Below, in pieces: positions 7,287 through 14,206 of a stretch of 64,000 nucleotides of DNA. The notes under the pieces are model-generated. The model had not been told where the DNA came from and did not search any database. It saw only the letters and a list, made by a program, of their open reading frames with translations. Position numbers and translations under genes: made by a program. The DNA is from a virus, in IMG/VR virus record IMGVR_UViG_3300022227_000002, positions 1-64,000 of that record; one strand, written 5' to 3'. The stretch's first letter is position 1; each line of letters opens with the position of its first letter.

Positions 7287-7883
7287 TTATAGATTGTATC
7301 TTTGTTTGAACTCAGAAACTTTTAATTCATGATAATTTGTAAATTTCTTAAGATCTACAGCCTTAAATGTAGGATCTGTTCGGTCGGCAATTACACGAAT
7401 ATAAGTTTTGGAAGGATTTTTTTGTAAGATAATGCAACATTGTCTATTCCAATTACCATGGTACGTTGCAACATCAGAGCTTTTTTTATAATTTTTACTA
7501 TCAGAGTATAAGTTGTTATGTTTACCTTCGGGTGTACCCATAAAATCAAAGCCTAAAATATAGATAAGTTTGTGTCTATGTATACTAGCCAGGTGTAAAG
7601 CAGTTGGACCTGAGCTCCAACCTAAACTAGGTTCAAAGAAATTTAAATGTTGAAACTTTTTATATGATCTATTAGGGTTTGTCCAAACTGGAGTTTTATT
7701 AGGTATGTTATTTTCAACTAATTCAAAGACCATTTTAGAATCTACAGCAATAATATGATTGCATAAGCCAGGGTAATCTCTATATATGGCATTACACCCG
7801 TAAATTTTACCTTTTTCTTTTAATGGTTCTAGTGGAATTACTTTTCTACTGATACCATTGCCTAATACAAAAGCAACGGACAT
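7287..7883 (-). CDS. Rossmann-like protein resembling DUF115/sialyltransferase-type enzymes
   Basis: 198 residues. The N-terminus VAFVLGNGISRKVIPLEPL...GCNAIYRDY follows the 'GNGPS...NxxY' pattern of DUF115/MAF-flag10 and GT42-like proteins, and SSGPTALHLASIHRHKLIYILGFDF is the matching second motif of those families (nucleotide-sugar or pterin-pyrophosphate related Rossmann folds). The combination is convincing for the fold but not for the substrate. It is unusual in lying inside the head-assembly operon, three bases after the 79-residue gene and before the gp67-like gene. It could glycosylate a virion protein or be an unrelated passenger. Confidence 0.6.
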   Translation of the reverse strand: MSVAFVLGNGISRKVIPLEPLKEKGKIYGCNAIYRDYPGLCNHIIAVDSKMVFELVENNIPNKTPVWTNPNRSYKKFQHLNFFEPSLGWSSGPTALHLASIHRHKLIYILGFDFMGTPEGKHNNLYSDSKNYKKSSDVATYHGNWNRQCCIILQKNPSKTYIRVIADRTDPTFKAVDLKKFTNYHELKVSEFKQRYNL

Positions 7884-7886
7884 AGA

Positions 7887-8126
7887 TTACATCTCTGGTT
7901 GATTAGCGGCACCGTACATTGTTCTCACAAGTTCTAATTCTTTTGATTGTTCTTCCTTATGAAACTCTCCGGCTTTTCTTGCTCTGTTGATTTGTCGTAA
8001 AGATAGTCTAGTTTTTCTAGTATCATCTATGTTTATTACAGATTCGTCACTTCCAGCATCGTAGTTTTTAATGTCTACTGGTTGCATACTGTCTTTATCA
8101 AAATAAAATAGTTCACGTAATATCAT
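7887..8126 (-). CDS. Small conserved-context head-module protein
   Basis: 79 residues, no cysteine, strongly charged. The first half is beta-like (ELFYFDKDSMQPVDIKNYD), the second a basic helix (RLSLRQINRARKAGEFHKEEQSKELELVRTMY shortened here by description). It lies immediately after portal gp20, where T4 has the short prohead genes 67 and 68. I cannot assign it to either by sequence; a core or portal-associated role is inferred from position alone. Confidence 0.55.
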   Translation of the reverse strand: MILRELFYFDKDSMQPVDIKNYDAGSDESVINIDDTRKTRLSLRQINRARKAGEFHKEEQSKELELVRTMYGAANQPEM

Positions 8127-8137
8127 TGTATCAATAT

Positions 8138-9871
8138 TTATGCTCCTGGCGTAGGAGTTCCACCTGGTGGTGTTACCGGTGCTCCACCTTGTTGAGGTGT
8201 TGGTGATGCTCCTCCTGTAGGTGCTTCGGGTTCAGCCTCTGCTTCTGCTCCTGCTAAATCCTGTTCTATACCTGCTGTACTAATTCCTTGTGTTCTTAAC
8301 TCTCCTGAAGAAGCTGTAGGTTTAATTTGTGCGTCTGCATCGTTTTCTTCACGCCATAATCTTTCATTTTCAGCCATTTCTTCTGGTGTTAAACCTAAAA
8401 ATCTTGATAATGCATATCTTTTAGATATAAAAGGAATATTTGTTAACTGTGAATATGTAGCTATTCTACTATTGTCTACTTCTGCTTGTCTATAACTTGC
8501 AAAATTGATAGGTTCTTGAAATTTAAGATCAAACATAGCTATATCTATATTAACACCTTTTTCTAATAGATATTTTTTAAACTCTTGATTAAAATCATCT
8601 GAAAGTAAATTTTGTAGTCTTTCACAGTACTTGTTAAATCTTAATTCTTGAATATATGCTGTTCCTACTCTACCATCATTGTGTTGTGCTTGACTATCGT
8701 CAGGACCTGTTGGCAAATATGAGCTAGGAATACGTAAACCTCTTACAAGTTTGTTTGTAAAGTATTTTAAATCGTCTATTTCACCTAAATTAGTACCACC
8801 TGGTAGTGTTTCTACTTTAGATCCTCTTCCTTCTGCTGTTTGTGGGAAGAAATAATCCTCATTTATTGATAAAGGATTGTATGCACTATCAATGACGTTC
8901 TGCCCGCCACCTGTTGCTGATGGAATTCTTCGTTGATGAATTTCAGTCTTAACTCTTTCAACGAATTGCATTGCAAGGTGACTTGGCATATTACCTACGT
9001 CAATATAGAATACCCGTCTTTCCGGTGCTCTCTGTACTCTATAAATTATAATTGCATCTTCTAGTAATTCTTTTTGTTTGTAAACTTTGAATATTGATTC
9101 AAGTAAGCTATTTCCAAATGGAAAGTTATTATCTAAACCTTCACTTAATGATAAGTGTAAAATATGTGAGGCATCTACAGCAATTTCTCTTTGCCCATGG
9201 GCAAATCTTGTTCCTGAAGACTCTTGGAAGTTTGCTCCAACCATTCCTCTAACACCACCAGTTAAATATCCACTACCTCCTCCAGTAATATTACCTGTAG
9301 TTTGAAAAGGTGTTGTTGCAACTAAATGTTTAAAGTTAAAATTAATATCTCTAACAATATATTGTTCAGGTTCTTTACCTGTACTTTCATTTACAATTAT
9401 TTTACTAACTTTTGCTGGGTCAACGTGAAACAATTTTTTAGTTTCAGGGTCTCTAATAAAAAATGAATCACCATATTTGAATACATTTCTTAATATTTTA
9501 AACATTCTTTTGTTAAAGTTGTTTAATTTACACCATTGTTGTAGGTATTGTTTTATAATTTGAATTTCTGTGCTTGTTGCTTTTTGTTTAAAGTGAAATA
9601 TAAATGGAGCATCATTGGATTTGTTTAGTTGTGAGCAAAATTCTGCTAAAATATCTAAAGCCGCATTAACTTCAGAGTCAAGATCCATTACATTGTATTG
9701 TCCATATCTCTCAATTCTGTTAGGTGCACCACTATAAACATCAGGTAAAAAAGATGAATAGTTAGTTTTTGCAGGACCAGATGGCATACCTGAAGAACTA
9801 CCGACAGGACTTAACTGTCCTGTTTGATTATTTCTAACTGGTACTTGCGTAAAATATTTTTTCCAACTCAT
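8138..9871 (-). CDS. 20: Portal vertex protein, gp20 type
   Basis: 577 residues; T4 gp20 is 524. It forms the dodecameric portal at the head-tail vertex, the starting point of prohead assembly. The body (about 40-500) has the portal-family layout: MDLDSEVNAALDILAEFC near residue 52, the APERRVFYIDVGNMP motif near 289, and a long C-terminal clip/crown region. The last 50 residues are Pro/Gly/Ala-rich (PTPQQGGAPVTPPGG) and probably disordered. First gene of the head operon, transcribed toward gp21-gp22-gp23; a GATAAAAATG start context with AGGA upstream supports the start. Confidence 0.93.
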   Translation of the reverse strand: MSWKKYFTQVPVRNNQTGQLSPVGSSSGMPSGPAKTNYSSFLPDVYSGAPNRIERYGQYNVMDLDSEVNAALDILAEFCSQLNKSNDAPFIFHFKQKATSTEIQIIKQYLQQWCKLNNFNKRMFKILRNVFKYGDSFFIRDPETKKLFHVDPAKVSKIIVNESTGKEPEQYIVRDINFNFKHLVATTPFQTTGNITGGGSGYLTGGVRGMVGANFQESSGTRFAHGQREIAVDASHILHLSLSEGLDNNFPFGNSLLESIFKVYKQKELLEDAIIIYRVQRAPERRVFYIDVGNMPSHLAMQFVERVKTEIHQRRIPSATGGGQNVIDSAYNPLSINEDYFFPQTAEGRGSKVETLPGGTNLGEIDDLKYFTNKLVRGLRIPSSYLPTGPDDSQAQHNDGRVGTAYIQELRFNKYCERLQNLLSDDFNQEFKKYLLEKGVNIDIAMFDLKFQEPINFASYRQAEVDNSRIATYSQLTNIPFISKRYALSRFLGLTPEEMAENERLWREENDADAQIKPTASSGELRTQGISTAGIEQDLAGAEAEAEPEAPTGGASPTPQQGGAPVTPPGGTPTPGA

Positions 9872-9892
9872 TTTTATCTAATCCTATGTTAA

Positions 9893-12001
9893 CTACTCAA
9901 TACTCGCCTGTAAATTACCTGTATGATCTTTACCAGAAGTAATTTTTGCAAACCTTGTGTTAAGTTCTAATTCTAATAAAATTTGCATTAGAGTACTATT
10001 TAACGTATCTATCTTATCTCCTGTAGACTTCCCGGAGGCCGATATTGCTCCACCCATATTATTTTTTAGGTTACCGAATGCGTCTCCTAATCCATCTATA
10101 GCATTAGCATACTTTACAATGGCTCCTGTGTCAATCTCTTTCATTCCTTTTTTCAAACCTTTAGCAAATTTTGGCATATCTTTTGCCAAAATGGCAAATT
10201 GACCTTTAACTGCCATACCAGTAACAGCGTTTGTCATATCCCAAATAGAACTTGCAACTTTTTTCATATTGTCTGCATTAATATCATTAAATGTTTGTAA
10301 TCCTGTTCCTACTGATTTTAAACCTTTACCAGCCAACCAAGCACCAGCTCCTACTCCTGCACCAGCTAAGGCGGCCCCTGCACCGACACCAGCTCCGATA
10401 GCCGCTCCACCTGCCGCAACTCGTACTGGTGCCGCTCCGGCAGTTCTCATTGCACCAACCATACCCATACTGCCTACGCCACCGCCACCACCTATCATTC
10501 TCGCGGCGGCTAGTGTTCCTTTGAAAGCTATCATGGCAAGTTTCATTGATCCATATAAAACAATGATACCTCCTAATGCTATACCTAATGCACTGAGTTG
10601 TGATTTAAATTCTGGCATTTCACCTCTAGTTAATTTTTCTATTCCTGTCGCCATGTCGTCTATCCAACCTGACACTTTTTCTATAGCAGGAATTAACATA
10701 TCAATCAACATATTTTTTAATCTTTGCCATGATTGGTTTAAACCAGCCATTGCTTTATCATTAGACTCAACCATTTTTTGTTGTTCAAGTTGTGTTTCAT
10801 TAAATTTTGTACCAAACTCTGTATATCTTGCCATTTGAGTTGTTGCTGATAAAATACTATTTCCTTGAACATCTAAGATAGATGCTAACCATTTATCTTG
10901 TTTGCCTCGTGCTTGGGCCAGTTCAGCTGTTCTTTGTATTTCTTGTGCAAATTGTGATGCATTTATTTCACCATTTCTAGCCTGTTCAGCCATTGCACCT
11001 AAGGCTGGATTCAATAGCATTAAAGATTTTCCAAAATCAGTCATTGGTACTCCGCCTGTAGCAATCAAATCTTTTAATCCTTGTTGCATATCTGCGTCTT
11101 CAATTCCTTGAATTGCTCCTATAACTCCTTTTAAGTTATCATTAGCACCTGCCTCTAAGGCTTGGAATAATCCAGAAAGTCTTTTGCTAGACACATCTTG
11201 TTTCAGTTGTTCGGAAATCATTTTTCTATGTTTACCAGTTATTGTGGCTAATTGATCTAATTGAAGAATATAATTTGTAGTACCGTCAGCTAATTGTCTG
11301 TCGGTCATAGTTTGGGATCTACCCATTCTTGTTTGAATATCTAAATAGTCTCCAAGATATTCTATTTGAGTTTCAAATGCAATACCCAGTCTATTCATTG
11401 CTGGCCCAAATTCTTTTTGAATTATACCACTAATATTTGCAAATCTTTTAGCTCCGGCAGTAACACTTCCACCAAACAATGCAAGAATGTCTGATGAAGA
11501 AGCTACAGCATCTTTAAAAACGTTAAGTCCGACGCCGGCAGTTATTGCCATTTCTCTATATCTTACTAAACTTCCAGAAAATTGTAAACCTGCACCACTT
11601 AATTCATGGAACATAGCAATTTGTTTAGTAAGCTCATCCATGAGTAGTCGAATAGTTGTTCCAAGAGCTTGAAAGGCTATATTAGAATCTCTTGTTGAAG
11701 CTTCTATGGCGTCTCCAAAATCTGATAACCTAGTTCCACTATTAGTGAGCATTCCGCCCCACTGCATAATGCCTTGACCTAGGCTACGAAGTGAATTACC
11801 AAACGTGTCGGCTTGTTCGCCGGCATCGCCTACTGCGTCCCCTAAACCTGATAGATTTTTATTAAACTCAGCAAAATTGACCCCCATCTTTAGAGCAAGT
11901 GCTTTTAATGTGGTTTCTTGAGCCGCACCTACTACTTCTATAGCCTTACCACCCCAACCTTCTGGTAAGTCTGACGGTAATCTGATTTCTACTTTAGCCA
12001 T
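9893..12001 (-). CDS. Tail tape-measure protein candidate
   Basis: 702 residues. The N-terminal 200 are helical and Gly/Ala/Ser-rich with Gln-Ala-Leu heptads; the middle holds an amphipathic helical rod; around 470-560 there are hydrophobic segments (ALGIALGGIIVLYG, then repeated GAGVGAGA), as in tape-measure proteins that insert into the host membrane. The C-terminus is helical. The divergent neighbour is a gp26-like chaperone with a frameshifted partner, and such chaperones normally sit beside the tape measure. T4 gp29, the tape measure, is 590 residues. No lysozyme or peptidase motif is visible. Preceded by a perfect TATAAATA late promoter. Confidence 0.65.
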   Translation of the reverse strand: MAKVEIRLPSDLPEGWGGKAIEVVGAAQETTLKALALKMGVNFAEFNKNLSGLGDAVGDAGEQADTFGNSLRSLGQGIMQWGGMLTNSGTRLSDFGDAIEASTRDSNIAFQALGTTIRLLMDELTKQIAMFHELSGAGLQFSGSLVRYREMAITAGVGLNVFKDAVASSSDILALFGGSVTAGAKRFANISGIIQKEFGPAMNRLGIAFETQIEYLGDYLDIQTRMGRSQTMTDRQLADGTTNYILQLDQLATITGKHRKMISEQLKQDVSSKRLSGLFQALEAGANDNLKGVIGAIQGIEDADMQQGLKDLIATGGVPMTDFGKSLMLLNPALGAMAEQARNGEINASQFAQEIQRTAELAQARGKQDKWLASILDVQGNSILSATTQMARYTEFGTKFNETQLEQQKMVESNDKAMAGLNQSWQRLKNMLIDMLIPAIEKVSGWIDDMATGIEKLTRGEMPEFKSQLSALGIALGGIIVLYGSMKLAMIAFKGTLAAARMIGGGGGVGSMGMVGAMRTAGAAPVRVAAGGAAIGAGVGAGAALAGAGVGAGAWLAGKGLKSVGTGLQTFNDINADNMKKVASSIWDMTNAVTGMAVKGQFAILAKDMPKFAKGLKKGMKEIDTGAIVKYANAIDGLGDAFGNLKNNMGGAISASGKSTGDKIDTLNSTLMQILLELELNTRFAKITSGKDHTGNLQASIE

Positions 12002-12027
12002 TCGTTAAAACCCTAGTTAATTGCTCT

Positions 12028-12035
12028 CATAAATA
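12028..12035 (+). promoter_or_regulatory. Late promoter candidate CATAAATA (plus)
   Basis: CATAAATA, one mismatch from TATAAATA, 55 bases before the gp26-like start at 12090. With the minus-strand site at 12072-12079 it makes an overlapping divergent late promoter pair in the 88-base gap. Confidence 0.45.
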
Positions 12036-12071
12036 TATGTGTATATTACTATTATTGTTAAACATTAGTAA

Positions 12072-12079
12072 TATTTATA
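12072..12079 (-). promoter_or_regulatory. Late promoter TATAAATA (minus)
   Basis: Perfect match to the T4 late promoter octamer on the minus strand, 71 bases before the start of the tape-measure candidate at 12001. A gp55 homologue is encoded at 17807-18658. Confidence 0.7.
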
Positions 12080-12089
12080 CGGAGAAAAT

Positions 12090-12956
12090 ATGCCAAAAAA
12101 AACAACAAGCGGAAAATCTAATCCATTAGAGAAATATTTTAGACAACCTAAAATATACTTAAAATTACCCAGTGGTGGAGAATTTTACCAAGATGGTACA
12201 TTGGATTTGCCCTCAAATGGTGAAGTACCTGTGTATCCTATGACGGCAAAAGACGAACTTACATTTAAAACGCCTGATGCCCTAATTAGTGGTCAAGCTA
12301 CTGTTGAAGTTATTAAAAGTTGTGTTCCTAATATTAAAGATCCTTGGTTAATGCCTAGTATTGATTTAGATGCGGTATTAATAGGAATTAGATTAGCAAC
12401 ATACGGAGAAAAAATGACTTTAAGTGTTAAAGTTCCTGGAACTGGAAGTGATAGAGACTTCGAAGTAGATCTAAGAACTTTATTAGACAGGTTGATTAGT
12501 GCAAAATATAATGATGTTTGCTTCTATAATAATATGGAAGTAACAATTAAACCAATAACTTATAAAGAGTTTACTAATAATGCTCTTAAGACTTTTGAAG
12601 AACAAAAAATCTTTAGTTTAGTAAATGATAAAACTATACCAGACGAGCAAAAGATGGATATGTTTAACAAAAGTTTTATAAAACTTACAGCATTAACAGT
12701 TTCATTGGTTTCGGAAAGCATTGTTAGTATAAAAGTAGACGGTGAAGTTGTTACTGATTCTAAAATGATAGATGAATTTATGAAGAACGCAGAAAAAGGA
12801 TTTTATCAAACAGTATTAGATCATATAACAGCACAACGTGAAGAATTTGCTATTAAACCTTTTAAAGCTACAACCTCTGAGGAGGATCAAGAAGCAGGTG
12901 CACCTAAAGAATTTGACGTTCCAATAACTTTTGACCAATCAAATTTTTTCGCGTAA
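12090..12956 (+). CDS. 26: Baseplate hub / tail-assembly chaperone, T4 gp26 type
   Basis: 288 residues. It fits the T4 gp26 (T4-type baseplate hub assembly chaperone) family: KIYLKLPSGGEFYQ near residue 20, the VYPMTAKDELTFKTPDAL motif (about 48-66), and a long helical C-terminal half. Such proteins help assemble the hub and tape measure and leave the final tail. The start has a CGGAGAA site. Near its C-terminus the message contains A-AAT-TTT-TTC, two overlapping canonical -1 slippery heptamers, and the downstream ORF is in the -1 frame with no stop between, so a longer fused product is likely (see 12941-12950). Confidence 0.85.
   Translation: MPKKTTSGKSNPLEKYFRQPKIYLKLPSGGEFYQDGTLDLPSNGEVPVYPMTAKDELTFKTPDALISGQATVEVIKSCVPNIKDPWLMPSIDLDAVLIGIRLATYGEKMTLSVKVPGTGSDRDFEVDLRTLLDRLISAKYNDVCFYNNMEVTIKPITYKEFTNNALKTFEEQKIFSLVNDKTIPDEQKMDMFNKSFIKLTALTVSLVSESIVSIKVDGEVVTDSKMIDEFMKNAEKGFYQTVLDHITAQREEFAIKPFKATTSEEDQEAGAPKEFDVPITFDQSNFFA
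12941..12950 (+). other. Canonical -1 ribosomal frameshift site joining 12090-12956 to 12962-13180
   Basis: In the gp26-like frame the bases read A-AAT-TTT (12941-12947) and T-TTT-TTC (12944-12950), both of the X-XXY-YYZ slippery form. The -1 frame is closed by TGA at 12932-12934 just upstream and then stays open through the slippery site, past the zero-frame TAA (12954-12956) and on to 13180. A slip gives ...QSNFFRVRILTKTLPEIL.... This is the arrangement of the G/G-T chaperone pair known from phage lambda and many other tailed phages. No strong downstream stem was found by eye. Confidence 0.7.
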
Positions 12957-12961
12957 GGATA

Positions 12962-13180
12962 TTGACAAAAACTCTCCCTGAGATTCTTAAGGAAGTTGAT
13001 GTCCTAGATAGTGAGAGTAAACAACTTAAAGCTGATTTATTCAGATTAGCTTGGTATATGCGGGGAGGTGTGACTTTAAATGAAGCATTTAATACAACCT
13101 ACGAAGACCGTGAAATTATGTCAACAATTATAAAAGAAAACCTTGATACAACCAAAAAATCCGGATTACCATTCTTTTAA
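12962..13180 (+). CDS. T-like second chaperone segment (gp51 position), probably made by frameshift
   Basis: 72 residues from a TTG. The GGA before the TTG is only two bases away, too close for a good independent start, whereas the -1 frame is continuous with the upstream gene's slippery site. The LAWYMRGG...AFNTTYEDREI...IKENLDTTKKSGLPFF pattern is typical of the second part of tail-assembly chaperones in many phages. In T4 the corresponding small hub-assembly protein next to gp26 is gp51; equivalence is positional. The biological product is most likely a gp26-T fusion that engages the tape measure. Confidence 0.7.
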   Translation: MTKTLPEILKEVDVLDSESKQLKADLFRLAWYMRGGVTLNEAFNTTYEDREIMSTIIKENLDTTKKSGLPFF

Positions 13181-13244
13181 TCCACAATTTTGATACCTAT
13201 AACATTATATGAATACTTAATTCTGTGAGAATACCGTTCTAAAT

Positions 13245-13817
13245 ATGTCTGTAATGGAAATTTACACACAAATTAACAAGCCCGACTGGGTGCATCAAGA
13301 CGACTCCTGGTTGCCTTGCTTAAAGTCCACGACAGTGGACCACAAAGAAGCAAAAAAACAAGCCTTGTTAATAACTCACATCAAAGCCATCGAGCATTAC
13401 AAGTATCCCCTTGAGTCGTTGTTCGATCAAAAGATTATATGCGTAGGTTCTAAAACTTACGATAGACTTCATGAGATGGGATTCAAACATATAGACTGGC
13501 GCCCCCGCGCCGAAGAAATTCGGATCGTGTCGCGAGACACAGGAGATATTACATGGTTAAGGGGAGACAAATGGGCACGAGATTTTTCACACATACAAAA
13601 AGTTACAACAATCCAAACATACAAAAGCGAACCGCACAAAACTAACATTAAAAAAATATTAAAGATGAGTCCAGACATATTGCACGTATACAGCAATACA
13701 GTATTAAAAGAATTTGAAATAAGAAGTTGGCCTACAACACTTTTAAACCACACTCAGAGTTGTGATCCAGATCGAGCACTGTGGGAAGAAACAAAAGTAT
13801 TTGATCCTAATGTATAG
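13245..13817 (+). CDS. Uroporphyrinogen-III synthase (HemD)-like protein
   Basis: 190 residues. The segments line up in order with HemD: LPCLKS (23-28), LLITHIKAIEHY (41-52), IICVGSKTYDRLHEMGF (64-80, like the 'vGxxTAxaLxxxG' motif), TWLRGDKWARDF (103-114, like 'LLPRG..areeL'), IQTYKSEP (123-130, the conserved Tyr of 'VYxTxP'), and ILHVYSNTVLKEF (145-157, like 'VTFTSPSAV..F'). HemD closes hydroxymethylbilane to uroporphyrinogen III. The protein is shorter than HemD (about 250): the last return to domain 1 is lacking, so it may be inactive or altered. Parts of the gene are clearly GC-richer (26 of 40 bases at 13501-13540) and packed with hairpins, unlike its neighbours. No good ribosome site; a CTAAATA overlaps the start. 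Confidence 0.55.
   Translation: MSVMEIYTQINKPDWVHQDDSWLPCLKSTTVDHKEAKKQALLITHIKAIEHYKYPLESLFDQKIICVGSKTYDRLHEMGFKHIDWRPRAEEIRIVSRDTGDITWLRGDKWARDFSHIQKVTTIQTYKSEPHKTNIKKILKMSPDILHVYSNTVLKEFEIRSWPTTLLNHTQSCDPDRALWEETKVFDPNV
13325..13540. repeat. Cluster of short perfect hairpins inside the HemD-like gene
   Basis: Perfect or near-perfect small hairpins, in order: GTCCAC-GACA-GTGGAC (13325-13340), AACAA-GCC-TTGTT (13357-13369), a CGTAGGTT/AACTTACG stem with one wobble (13442-13461), GGCGC-CCCC-GCGCC (13498-13511), CCGAA-GAAA-TTCGG (13510-13523) and GTGTC-GCGA-GACAC (13527-13540). Loops are 3-4 bases, two of them GNRA. The local base composition is far richer in G+C than in the surrounding genes. 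Confidence 0.7.
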
Positions 13818-14178
13818 TGAATGAACTTCGTTCATTCAAGTTGGTCTTCGACCCACTGTTTATCCTATTAATTTGTTACGAAGTAACTTGCATCATGCAG
13901 ATAGTTCAACCATACTTCTCCCAAAACGGGAGAAGCACAGTCATCATGCGAGATGAGCCTGCCATTTTGTGCAAAGAGATTTTTTACGGAGGCGGTAACC
14001 CGACAACCCCCTACTCAGAACTTCTATAGTTACGGGAGATTATTAATTCTACACAAATCAAACTAATAATCTTGGTGTTGTATCTTTTTCACAGAGCACC
14101 TTCTTTATGTAATGTGCAACACATCAGTATCTAACCGCACAAATTGACGGCTTCAAGATGAATCGAGCTCCCTCGATT
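13818..14178. repeat. Hairpin-rich stretch without a convincing gene
   Basis: The roughly 390 bases between the HemD-like gene and the nuclease hold no gene I can support, only a run of hairpins: TGAATGAAC-TTC-GTTCATTCA (13818-13838), GGTC-TTC-GACC extended to 13839-13857, GTTAC-GAA-GTAAC (13875-13887), TGCA-TCA-TGCA (13889-13899), CTTCTCCC-AAAAC-GGGAGAAG (13915-13935), TCATC-ATGCGA-GATGA (13941-13956), a 9-bp stem at 14037-14072 and AATCGAG-CTCC-CTCGATT (14161-14178). Three share the apex C-TTC-G or its complement C-GAA-G, a known very stable DNA mini-hairpin. A 70-codon frame (13817-14029) crosses it but looks incidental. Confidence 0.75.
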
Positions 14179-14206
14179 AAACGGAGTTGCTATATTGTTA
14201 TTTTGG

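Noticed and set aside
8135-8142. CATAAATA late promoter before the 79-residue gene at 7887-8126
   Set aside because: Only nine bases before the ATG and overlapping the gp20 stop (TAA ATA), so it is likely an artefact of the stop codon.
12962-12964. TTG as an independent strong start of the second chaperone
   Set aside because: The GGA is only two bases before it; the frameshift site explains expression better.
13239-13245. CTAAATA as promoter of the HemD-like gene
   Set aside because: It overlaps the ATG at 13245; only a later start (13254) would leave room, so not listed as a promoter.
13817-14029. A 70-codon plus-strand frame after the HemD-like gene
   Set aside because: It begins in a hairpin stem with GTG overlapping the previous stop, has no recognisable motif and its residues are dictated by successive palindromes; treated as incidental.
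14000-14200. A tRNA or structured RNA gene in the hairpin-rich gap
   Set aside because: No T-loop or acceptor-stem pattern was found; the stems are simple hairpins and do not build a cloverleaf.
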